Source of the DNA: Actinomucor elegans
Taxonomy: Eukaryota; Mucoromycota; Mucoromycetes; Mucorales; Mucoraceae
DNA length: 64,000 bases
Direction: 5' to 3'
Assembly (NCBI GenBank): GCA_026027325.1
Contig: JAMSLZ010000015.1
Coordinates: 124,001-188,000 of the forward strand
Numbering within the stretch: position 1 is the stretch's first letter; each line of letters begins with the position of its first letter. Below the pieces are notes generated by a model that saw only the letters and a list, made by a program, of their open reading frames with translations, was not told the DNA's origin and ran no database searches. This document shows positions 55,316-64,000 of the stretch, piece after piece. A program made the position numbers and the translations under genes.

Positions 55316-56877
55316 CAGTGGTGGAAATAACTGGTGCACAAAACTTTATTCGGGGATATCTTCATGAAAAATGGTGCTAACCTTTTGAAATAACTTTATA
55401 ACTATTCACAAAATTGATTATAATATCCCTATAAGCTTTTAAGTTTGTTTATTTACGTCACTCCAACGTCATAGCTGATAATTACATTTTTAAGTTAGGC
55501 AAAAATATCAAAGTTTCCGACTATAGCAATGTAATCGAAATTCTACATATTATAGCTTCATTTTTTCCATGATTATGATAATTTATGACGTTAGTGATGT
55601 CAAAGCTATAAAAAGAACCACATTATTTCGATCCTTTTTTACCATTTTATCAACCTCTTTAAAGGACTTCATATATTTGAAGATGCGCTACCAAATTCTT
55701 TCTGGCAAGTTTTAAACTCCATCAGAACACTCATTTTTTAAGGCGCAGTCACTAATGAAGCTGTCTAGCAAACTGGAGTTTCCAAATGGACAATCAATCG
55801 AATGAAAGCACAGTTGAACCCTGATTACGAGTGACTTCCCTGTAGAAGACCTTCTCCCATAAGCAATACTGCTAAGATAGTTCTTCGGTTCAAAGTCCGA
55901 TGTGGTAGCTTACGCTCTTTGTGAGATGCTCGATGATGATTATTGAGCTTAGGCTGTTTTATTGGCAAGCGACAACTACGAAATCTAATGAGACAGCTTA
56001 ATTTAGTTTCAGCTATTAAGAAAAAACGACCATTTCTGTCGGACACTCACATGTTTATTTTGGTTTCATCAGAGAATATAACCTTCTTCCAGTCGTCTAC
56101 TGTCCAGTCACGGTGTTGTTTTGCCCATTTTAACCGATCCATGGGGTGATTTCGCTTGTAAAATGGTCTTTTTTTTTAATAAATGAAACTAAATTAAGCT
56201 GTCTCATTAGATTTCGTAGTTGTCGCTCGTCAATAAAATAACCTAAGCTCAACAACCATCGTCGAGCATCTCGCGAAGAGCGTAAGCTACCACACCGGAC
56301 TTTACATCGAAGAACTATCTTAGTAGTATTACTTAGGGGAGAAGGTCTTTCACCACGAGGTTGCCCGTAATCAGGGTTCAACTGTGCTTTCATCCGATTA
56401 ATTGTCCATTTAGAAACTCCAGTTCGTTGGACAACCTCATTAGTGGCAGCGCCTTGCAAAATGAGTGCTTTGACGGAGTTTAGCTTGTCAGAAGGAATTT
56501 GATAGGGCATCTTCAAATTAATAAAGTCTTTTAAAGAGGTTGATAAAATGGTAAAAAAGCATTGAAATAATGTGGTTCTTTTTATAGCTTTGACATCATT
56601 AACGTCATAAATTATCATAACTACCGAAAAAATGAAGCAATAATATGTAATATTTCGACTACATCGCTATTATCGGAAACTTTCATATTTTCGCTTAACT
56701 TAAAAATTTAATTATCAGCTATGACGTTGGAGTGACGTAAATAAACAAACTTAAAAGCTTATAGCGATATTATAATCAATTTTGTGAATAGTTATAAAGT
56801 TATTTGAAAAGGTTAGCATCATTTTCCATGAAGATATCCCCGAATAAAGTTTTGTGCACCAGTTATTTCCACCACTG
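55316..56877. mobile_element. Fold-back mariner element, complete
   Basis: The ends are CAGTGGTGGAAATAACTGG at 55316 and inverted at 56877, with TA on both sides. Instead of a whole transposase gene it holds two N-terminal halves pointing inward, one degenerate on the plus strand (about 55682-55998) and one better kept on the minus strand (56510 to about 56060). It has no second and third catalytic residues, so it cannot make transposase. The same structure exists at 33855-34733 plus 35863-36539. Confidence 0.88.
56060..56510 (-). pseudogene. Mariner transposase N-terminal half
   Basis: Starts MPYQIPSDKLNSVKALILQG, helix-turn-helix (TNEVVQRTGVSKWTINRMKA), then RWLLSLGYFIDERQLRNLM. After a frame break near 56170 it continues WAKQHRDWTVDDWKKVIFSDETKIN, the first catalytic Asp, and stops where the fold-back centre begins. 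The other two catalytic motifs are absent. Confidence 0.8.
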
Positions 56878-56937
56878 TAAATTTAAATTGTTTAGTAACC
56901 ACTGAGAGTTGACTAAATATACAAATTACACACCTGT

Positions 56938-57450
56938 CGAGCCTATGGACACAATTATGCAAGACGTTCCTGTACACTTGGAAATCAATCTCAGAAAAGC
57001 CAATAAGCGCAAGAGACAGTTCAAACCCAGCATTCCAAATATCAGACGACGAAAAGTCTAGCTAGTAATGTTCATATGAAAGAGGTCTTTACATCAGGAT
57101 ACAATTATTCACAGTTATTATATTATTCATCATTCATATGCTTACTTATCCTATCTCATGTTATTCACATTACATTATACAATATTCACAATTAATTAGT
57201 CATTATCTTTATATATATTACATATGATCATTACGAATATGAAGCATTAAAAAGTATATAAATAAGCTTCATATTCAATTGAATAAACGACATCTTATAA
57301 CTTATAATTCATTTTAAAAAGCCTTATATTTCTTCTTCAATTCTTTAAGCAATACTATTGGCTTAAAGTACTTATCGCTTATTAAAATCAAGATCACGTG
57401 TTTGGTTAACCTCGAAGAGTTGAACCTACAATCATCCAAAACTTACACAC
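56938..57450 (+). repeat. Right arm of the large inverted repeat (gypsy 3' end)
   Basis: Plus strand: pol tail VEPMDTIMQDVPVHLEINLRK...RRRKV stop (56938-57061), the LTR-like part (from 57068) and the GTTAACCTCGAAGAGTTGAA stretch up to about 57447. It differs from the left arm by few bases. tRNA-His starts 9 bases further on. Confidence 0.75.
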
Positions 57451-57458
57451 CAGCTTGT

Positions 57459-57529
57459 GCTGGTATAGTATAGTGGCAGTACATCGTGTTGTGGCCGCGT
57501 CGACGCAGGTTCGATTCCTGCTACCAGCA
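57459..57529 (+). tRNA. tRNA-His (anticodon GTG)
   Basis: A 71-base cloverleaf: acceptor GCTGGTA/TACCAGC, D arm region AGTATAGTGGCAGTAC as in fungal tRNA-His, anticodon loop TTGTGGC (GTG), T arm GCAGG-TTCGATT-CCTGC and discriminator A. The anticodon stem has one mismatch and one G-T pair. A T-run follows at 57531 onward, a good RNA polymerase III stop. Probably functional. Confidence 0.88.
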
Positions 57530-57530
57530 T

Positions 57531-57548
57531 TTTTGGATTTTTTTTTGC
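57531..57548 (+). terminator. RNA polymerase III T-run after tRNA-His
   Basis: TTTTTGG then ATTTTTTTTTGC directly downstream of the tRNA. Confidence 0.7.
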
Positions 57549-57589
57549 TCCTCTGTTGTGGTTGTCGTGAGCAGAGATGTATATTTTAG

Positions 57590-57698
57590 TGTCAGGTACA
57601 CACGGTCTTGATGTGTAACCTTTTTAATTAGTATAAATATCAATTGCATCTTAGAATAATAAAGAGCATCTTTTATCTCATATATAATCTATTGTACA
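57590..57698 (+). repeat. Short LTR-like repeat, copy 1
   Basis: TGTCAGGTACACACGG...CTATTGTACA, 109 bases, with AGTATAAATATCAA and AATAATAAAGAGC. The same pattern occurs inverted at 57766-57863 and direct at 57902-57995. Compact LTRs like these are typical of TRIM-type elements. Confidence 0.65.
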
Positions 57699-57765
57699 CG
57701 TTTATTGGAATCGACTATAAAACATATATCTCGGCACACGACATTAGTGTAGATTTATATAAAAG

Positions 57766-57863
57766 TGTAATTAAGAGATAAAAGATGATCTTTATTCATT
57801 TGGCATTCTATTTGATGTTTATACTTATCAAAAGGTTACGCACAAATCTGTGTGTACCTGACA
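57766..57863 (-). repeat. Short LTR-like repeat, copy 2 (inverted)
   Basis: On the minus strand TGTCAGGTACACACAG, AGTATAAACATCAA, TGAATAAAGATCATC, ending AATTACA. Together with copy 1 it makes a palindrome around 57700-57765. Confidence 0.65.
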
Positions 57864-57901
57864 TGGTGTGCAGGGGTATATGTTTTAGAGTAGATTCCAA
57901 T

Positions 57902-57995
57902 TGTCAGGTACACAGACTTGCGTGTTACTTTCGATTAATTATAAATATCAAATGAAATGGAAAACAATAAAAGGCATCTTAATTGATCTCATACA
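57902..57995 (+). repeat. Short LTR-like repeat, copy 3
   Basis: TGTCAGGTACACAGAC...TTATAAATATCAAATG...CAATAAAAGGCATC...CTCATACA. Diverged from copies 1 and 2. Confidence 0.6.
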
Positions 57996-58054
57996 GGGTG
58001 AGGGACCAAAGTGATCGGACGTTTCATGATTCCGTACTCTTTGTTGTAAACATG

Positions 58055-58339
58055 GGAGGTCATACAGATACTCGCAATTGTTGTACAATTACTCGTACAG
58101 GTTCTGGGTTAGTGGATGACCTCAGGTATTTACTCATAGACATATCTTTGGCTGCTGTGGTGTTCTTTGGATATGTGTACCTACTTAAATGGCTATTTCC
58201 AATTTTTAAAACGGCTATTAAAAATATTTGGAACGCCGGAGACATATTGGATAACCGCATTCTACTACACCCGGTCATCCACTAACCCAGAACCTGTACG
58301 AGTAATTGTACAACAATTGCGAGTATCTGTATGACCTCC
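58055..58339. repeat. Perfect 67-bp inverted repeat with a 151-base spacer
   Basis: 58055-58121 is the exact reverse complement of 58273-58339. The spacer has no recognisable gene. It may be a small non-autonomous element or a hairpin-forming duplication. No target duplication was recognised outside the arms. Confidence 0.8.
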
Positions 58340-58693
58340 ATGACTTGTTCAGTATCCGTCACCAATCAGGTCAATGTTCGACAATGCTTATACTCAGCTT
58401 GTGCTTTGACAGCTTTGTAACGTCGGTTAAGAGATATATATGGAAACCAATGCTTAGTGCAACTAACCTTCATAAACTATCTATCACCGAACATAAAGTC
58501 GTACTAGAATGGATTACTATAAATCCTTGTTAACTCCATGAGCGCAGCCTTTGACTAACTCAACCGTCTATAATATCAAGTTAAATCCGAACTTCAATTT
58601 TGTATAGATAGCTCATCATTTTAATGCTTTAATAAATCAATTCGTTTTATCAGTCTGGTTATTTTTACAGTATTTATTATATTCGATATAACA
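58340..58693. other. Unassigned AT-rich stretch
   Basis: No domain, repeat or RNA gene is recognised. Confidence 0.4.
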
Positions 58694-59401
58694 CAGATTA
58701 CTGATTGGTAATAAGATAGCTATTAATTGTTCTTTATTTCGATCATAAAATGAAGGTGTATTTATATTAGTTAAAGGTTTTATATTTAATCGATTGACAG
58801 GTACTGCTGAGAATGAATGAATGAAACAATAATTCATGTTTAGCCGATTACTTGCAAGTTACGGTAGAATTAGTTTATACAGGTAAATGTACTGTTCTTG
58901 TATTGGTTCTTGTATTATTACTGATGAGTAATGTTAATGACAAGTGATTGCGGTAAAATTAAAATATAAAAGCAGGTAGTAAGTCGATTATAACTTGGTT
59001 ATAGTTTATTCAACTTAAATGTCATTAATCCTTTCTAACTAGTTTTTCTAGCTTGTATTTATACTCGTTGAATTGTGACTGAAGGTTATTTACTTGTGTT
59101 CATATAAGAAGTATAAGAAGGGCGTATCTCTGTTTAAGGACTGTATCGCTGTATAAGGTAATCAATGATGCTTTAGTATGTATGTGCTACAGCTAGGGCG
59201 CACAGGCCTCTAGTCTGTCTGTACTTCAATTATGTGGCTATTTCACCACAGTGATGATGAATCGATCTAGAAGCTTAATTGATTATGCGTGATTGCTTGA
59301 TTGGTGAAACCTGTTTGACGGGTCAATCAGTTACGCAGTTGGATAGCTTTAATTGAGACATGTCGTGTGTATAGCCTGTGAATATAAGCGTGTATACGAC
59401 A
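58694..59401 (-). repeat. LTR of family 2, minus strand, interrupted
   Basis: The minus strand starts TGTCGTATACACGC at 59401 and matches 60617-61018 closely; beyond CAGTAATCTG the two differ, so its far end is truncated or changed. A family 1 solo LTR (58949-59250) sits inside it. Confidence 0.75.
58949..59250 (-). repeat. Solo LTR of the gypsy family (family 1)
   Basis: 302 bases, the reverse complement of the 47057 LTR apart from a few differences, flanked by GTGAT on both sides (58944-58948, 59251-59255). Confidence 0.95.
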
Positions 59402-59416
59402 ACAATCAACAATATC

Positions 59417-59720
59417 TGCGCTAAAATTAAGATAAAAGCAGGTAGTAAGTCGATTATAACTTGGTTATAGTTTATTCAACTTAAATTGATTCATTCTTTC
59501 TAACTAGTTTTTCTAGCTTGTATTTATACTCGTTGAATTGTGACTGAAGGTTATTTATTTGTGTTCAAATATAAGAAGTATAAGAAGGGCGTATCTCTGT
59601 TTAAGGACTGTATCGCTGTATAAGGTAATCAATGATGCTTTAGTATGTATGTGCTACAGCTAGGGCGCACAGGCCTCTTCTAGTCTGTCTGTACTTCAAT
59701 TATGTGGCTATTTCACCACA
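59417..59720 (-). repeat. Solo LTR, family 1, minus strand
   Basis: 304 bases, flanked by ATATC on both sides (59412-59416, 59721-59725). It is a near copy of the gypsy LTR with small differences (for example an extra TTC). Confidence 0.95.
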
Positions 59721-60039
59721 ATATCTATTCCAAAATTAACAGATATTGAAACGTGGGACATTGATATATTTTAACAATTTATATTAAACGAAAGCTCGCA
59801 CCATCAGTGCAACTTTGTCGCTATATGATCTACAACGAAAACTGGTCCTCTTATTATGTTTACACACAATGTGGCGCCCTAGAAGTGATATTGGCCGTAT
59901 CCAATTCCGGGATACTTTGTTACGTTACTCTGAAGATAAACAGACTCTGACTGGAGTGATACTTCATGTCAGAAAACCAAAAGAGGGCAGCAAAAAACAA
60001 TACAATTAGGCCTTTTGAATGATAGTCAACAAATAGAAC

Positions 60040-60343
60040 TGTGGTGAAATAGCCACATAATTGAAGTACAGACAGACTAGAAGAGGCCTGTGCGCCCTAG
60101 CTGTAGCACATACATACTAAAGCATCATTGATTACCTTATACAGCGATACAGTCCTTAAACAGAGATACGCCCTTCTTATACTTCTTATATTTGAACACA
60201 AATAAATAACCTTCAGTCACAATTCAACGAGTATAAATACAAGCTAGAAAAACTAGTTAGAAAGAATGAATCAATTTAAGTTGAATAAACTATAACCAAG
60301 TTATAATCGACTTACTACCTGCTTTTATCTTAATTTTACTGCA
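60040..60343 (+). repeat. Solo LTR, family 1, plus strand
   Basis: 304 bases, flanked by AGAAC on both sides (60035-60039, 60344-60348). It shares the variant bases of 59417-59720, so both belong to one subfamily. Confidence 0.95.
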
Positions 60344-60465
60344 AGAACTTTGCTTAGTACGCTGTATAGAGAAGCTTCTCAAGGAAACACTAGTTTTTCG
60401 TACGAACCTAGCAGATGACCATACGTTATTATTGACATATTTAAACAAACCTGAAGAAATTAAAC

Positions 60466-61439
60466 TGTTGTATTCCACCTACTATTTTGCATCGACATAA
60501 TAGTAAGGAATCAGCTGTTCATTTATGTCATACACGGACTCTATCTGATAACCCAATCAGATCAACGAGGCTTGCATAAATACAAGCGATGTGTCATCCT
60601 TAGAACTATTAGCCAATGTCGTATACACGCTTATATTCACAGGCTATGCATACGACATGTCTCAATTAAAGCTATATCTAACTGCGTAACTGATTGATCC
60701 GTCAAACAGGTTTCACCAATCAAGCAATCACGCATAATCAATTAAGCTTCTAGATCGATTCATCATCACTTGTCATTAACATTACTCATCAGTAATAATA
60801 CAAGAACCAATACAAGAACAGTACGTTTACTTGTATAAACTAATTCTACCGTAACTTGCAAGTAATCGGCTAAACATGAATTGTTGTTTCATTCATTCAT
60901 TCTCAGCAGTACCTGTCAATCGGTTAAACATAAGACCTTTAACTAATATAAATACACCTTCATTTTATGATCGAAATAAACAAAAAATAACTATCTTATT
61001 ACCAATCAGTAATCTGATTACATATACAAGTCTTATTATTATTATTACGTGAATCTTTGGTCTTTAGCTACTTCGGATTCAACAGCCAATAATTCTTACA
61101 AGAAACACGCGGCATCATACTATCGAGTAGTATCGAGTGTATCTCAAGATAAAACCTGAATATCGAATAACGCGTGGGTTATACAATTACAACAATGCGT
61201 GGTTGAAAGGCTTATTAGTGACTGCTGGGATTGGACTCCGTTGTACGGCCATGCGTGCTGATAGATTGAATGCTACACTATTAAGCTCTGATGAAATGTA
61301 TATAAAGAAGACTTGATTTTGAATTGTGAATAAACATGAGAATAACTTTTACTATCAGGATAACTGATTCCATTTACTGTCTATTCTTTTATTATCATAT
61401 TTTAAATTATATCCTTCGTCTTTAGCACCGGATATAACA
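60466..61439 (+). repeat. Solo LTR of a further family, interrupted by a family 2 LTR
   Basis: TGTTGTATTCCACC...GGATATAACA flanked by TAAAC (60461-60465, 61440-61444). Without the nested LTR (60617-61084 plus one GCCAA) it is about 501 bases. ATGTATATAAAGAAG and GTGAATAAACATG suggest TATA and poly(A) signals. Removing it restores the recombinase frame. Confidence 0.85.
60617..61084 (+). repeat. Solo LTR, family 2, plus strand
   Basis: 468 bases, TGTCGTATACAC...GGATTCAACA, flanked by GCCAA (60612-60616, 61085-61089). It matches 58694-59401 inverted over about 400 bases. Confidence 0.9.
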
Positions 61440-62034
61440 TAAACTATCAAGTGTCCACCAAGCAACTGTGGCCTCCTGGGTCAAAGAACATATGTAAGCT
61501 GCAGGTATCAACAAGGATTACCCAGCACATTCTATCAGGGCTGCCAGCAGCACCAAAGCTGTACAAAAAGGTGTCACCATTTCTAAGGTAAAGCAACACG
61601 CCAATTGGTACCAGAATTCAAATACATTCGAAAAGTATTATTTCAAACCGGTTCAACAACACCAGGATAGTACAACAATTCAGAATTCAATTTTTCAACA
61701 GACCGAAAACCATACCACTTCGGAGTCCGAAGCGAAGGCAACACGTATTGTGTTAGGCACAACATACAATACAACAGCTGCCGAAGCGAAGGATGAAGAA
61801 GTGGTACAATCCTTACCCTGGTACAAGAGAATGTTCTCTTGACTTATTTTACTTACCATTATATATATATCATCAATTAGTAGTAGTTTATATTTATCAA
61901 ATCTTATATTTTATCAATTCCCTCCCCAAAAAAAAAAAAAATTGAATTATATAGTTTAGCTTGAAAGATCTAAAGAAAGAGGGATTATCATTTTTTATTA
62001 TTATTATACTGAAAATAAAGCGTGGCTCGGAAAG

Positions 62035-62085
62035 CTTGTACCGCTTCTTCATCCTTCGCTTCGGCAGCTGTTGTATTATATTGTT
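62035..62085 (-). repeat. Inverted partial copy of the recombinase gene tail
   Basis: The minus strand gives AATACAACAGCTGCCGAAGC and the following GAAGGATGAAGAAG..., matching about 61775-61815 (the codons for TTAAEAKDEE). The 200 bases between are not coding. Confidence 0.8.
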
Positions 62086-62198
62086 ATTGAATTTATAATG
62101 AAGAGTAATATCACAACCAAAGAAATATATATCAATTGCTTGTATTACGAAACAACGTCCAATTTTCTTAGTAAAATTTTGCTTGTCTTTTTGCATCT

Positions 62199-62498
62199 TG
62201 CGGTAAAAATTGAATAAAAAGCGAGTGAATCAGTTAGAACCGTTTTATGGGGTTTTATTGATTCAAAGTGAGTTTTTTTTTGTGAGTTAAAGTTTTTCTA
62301 TCTAACTTGTATCTCTCGTATTTATACTTCAAAGGAAATGGCCTCTTAGTAACAATCAAAGGCCTTTTTAACCTATGTTCACTCTGCATTAATTGTCTTT
62401 TCAGCGGTGATCCAAAACTCCCTCTTTTGATGAATAGTTTAATGAATCCCGCCTTTTTGATATATATGCAGAGTGCTCTATATGTGGATTTCACCAAG
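62199..62498 (-). repeat. Diverged solo LTR related to family 1
   Basis: The minus strand starts GGTGAAATCCACAT near 62496 and ends TTTTTACCGCA at 62199, like the family 1 LTR, with a TATAAATACGAG-type box in between. CATCT lies on both sides (62194-62198, 62499-62503). Much more diverged than the other copies. Confidence 0.7.
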
Positions 62499-62503
62499 CA
62501 TCT

Positions 62504-64000
62504 CATGTTGAATAATTTAACCTTAAAAAGGTTGAATCCTTAGGCACCTTTTCTTTTTGTTTCAAATTGAATAACTTAGCTATAGAAAAGATTACTTCTA
62601 AATGTATTATATTACGTCAACGTAGTAGACAGTATCATTCAAACTCAATTTAGTTCGAAACCCCCCATAATTTGATTTTGCAGTCCAAATAGCATCACCC
62701 CATACTGTATCACTCTTTTGCTACTCTACAGTGCTTTCAAAATAAATTAGCAGTTCAATATAGCGTGTGTTCAAGATTGCTTGGGCCCTGGATCTTCGCT
62801 TGTGACAGTTTTGGGAGGTAATTAACATACAATCTTTAAAATGAGTGTGTATCAAGACGATACTATGCTATGTCAAGATACAAGCACTACACATATTTAA
62901 GATCTCAGCTTGTTTAATCTGGCATTCAATAGTAATACAATGTTTAATAGATCTCAAGCTGTGCAATATAGGGATCTTGGTCTTTTCTTTTACATCAATA
63001 AACAAACCACACGTTCAGCGTGATCGAATTATTATAGTCCCTTTTGTAGTAGAAATCATTTTATATTCCATATAATTCTCAGCTTGTTTTGAAGCTTTCT
63101 TTCGAAGACTGCATAAAAGGACTTGACCATAGAAGAGTGTAGCAGTGTTCAATCGGATCAAAACTTCCTATTCCCAGCCCAAATAAAAAAAAAATCGCTC
63201 AGTTTCAAACTATTAAAACTGGTCAAGTGCGAGTCACTCTATAAAATGACCTAGTAACCCCACGAAGTAGTCTGGAAAAGTACCAAGAGAGCTACAATGG
63301 TAAACAAATCCTCTTTGGCAAATTTACTATGTTGCTTGCAGCTAATGACCCAAGAACAGCTACAATTTATCCATCAAATATCCTCTGTAGTACTATTAAA
63401 TGTGTTTCATGGCTACTATAGGCCATTAAATAGATAGTATTCTATTTTTTAGCTGTTATACTATGCTACTATAGCTTCTTTCAATTGACTGTCACACACT
63501 TTCTTTCTACTAAATATAAGACTTCATTGAACAGCCTTTTCAAAATAAAATCTGCCTTGCTATTTAAACCAATCCTATAGTGTAGCCTCAAAAATATTGA
63601 TATGAATTGTATATACATGCATTCCACTAACATAACTTATGACTAGTATTGACTAAAATTCGGAGGAACATACCATCTCTACCCAATCATAATTTTCATC
63701 ACCACAATTTGTAACTTGAAACACTCCCTTATTTTTTCCAATTTTCAGATCTTTTTTTCTATCACTTGCATCCATCATATCCACAGCTTTATCGTTACTA
63801 GTTTGTAAGGGTATTTTAATAGACTTTTACAATAGAAAAATAAATGGAAATGCGCAAAAGATGGTAAAAAGAATCAAACTATCATTTTTACTGTTTCATA
63901 TAATATCTGTGCCTAAAAATGTTCATTTCTTGTTTCGAGCTCTCTAAATCAATGTCATTTGAGTCATTCACATTGCAAAAACGCGTAATTTTCTGTTACC
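62504..64000. other. Unassigned sequence to the window end
   Basis: No open frame with a domain, no tRNA and no repeat that I can tie to the elements above. It may be ordinary intergenic DNA or old, worn elements. Confidence 0.4.

Larger units (their letters stand above)
59402..61842 (+). pseudogene. Tyrosine recombinase gene of a transposon, broken by solo LTRs
   Basis: Pieces at about 59402-59416, 59721-60039, 60349-60465 and 61445-61842 join when the LTRs and one copy of each target duplication are removed. They read: WDIDIF..., SLYDLQRKLVLLLCLHTMWRPRSDIGRIQ (first catalytic Arg), VRKPKEG (Lys region), CLVRCIEKLLKE, DDHTLLLTYLNKPEEIKL, SSVHQATVASWVKEHM, AHSIRAAS (His-x-x-Arg), KQHANW (His), NTFEKYYFKP (nucleophile Tyr), then a tail ending at 61842. 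This is the fold of tyrosine recombinases found in DIRS- and Crypton-like elements. Frameshifts near 59800 and 60010 and a TAA at 61495 show decay apart from the insertions. Which transposon class it came from cannot be told from the recombinase alone. Confidence 0.85.

Noticed and set aside
57996..58030. A further mariner terminus (TACAGGGTGAGGGACC)
   Set aside because: It looks like a TA-flanked terminus, but I could not find the opposite end or a transposase, so no element is called.

Overview
The window looks like a piece of an AT-rich fungal genome, most likely an early-diverging filamentous fungus of the Mucoromycota type. The signs are short GT-AG introns, a chromodomain Ty3/gypsy element, CACTA elements with Tnp2-like transposases, a LINE with two ORFs, Tc1/mariner elements and nuclear-type tRNA genes without an encoded CCA. 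The taxon is an inference. I see no ordinary host protein-coding gene. The only probable host genes are tRNA-Thr(AGT) at 44769-44841 (-) and tRNA-His(GTG) at 57459-57529 (+). Almost everything else is a nest of transposable elements, many with ends and target duplications that can be read to the base.

1-26086: an older LINE copy (LINE1) that has been filled with insertions. From the left: CACTA copy A (1-4823, cut by the window edge); a degenerate Tc1/mariner element (4824-12211) that contains a second, diverged CACTA element (6376-11886), itself carrying an intact-looking Tc1/mariner element (6499-8146); CACTA copy B (12247-19625); and a very AT-rich element with 220-bp terminal direct repeats (20419-22920) encoding a DDE transposase fused to a chromodomain plus a small unrecognised protein. 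The LINE1 reverse transcriptase frame (22927-26014) is open.

26087-44682: LINE2 starts directly after the LINE1 poly(A). Its ORF1 is split by CACTA copy C (26478-33854). The rest of ORF1 is inverted between the two halves of a fold-back mariner (33855-36539). ORF2 is split by an inverted pair of Merlin/IS1595-like transposase genes (37785-41796, 8-bp target duplication).

44683-53386: tRNA-Thr, a Tc1/mariner element with a broken transposase (45027-46683), then a Ty3/gypsy chromovirus with two 302-bp LTRs (47057-53386, target duplication TCCTT) whose gag is interrupted by a foreign solo LTR.

53387-64000: gypsy 3' ends, a fold-back mariner (55316-56877) inside a large inverted repeat, tRNA-His, short LTR-like repeats, a hairpin-forming inverted repeat, and a tyrosine-recombinase pseudogene (59402-61842) broken by solo LTRs of at least three families, several with 5-bp target duplications. 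The last 1.5 kb holds nothing I recognise.

Functionally the genes act as separate transposition systems: CACTA (transposase plus divergent partner gene), Tc1/mariner, Merlin-like, DDE-chromodomain, LINE, gypsy and tyrosine recombinase. CACTA copies B and C look intact and nearly identical, so that family probably moved recently.
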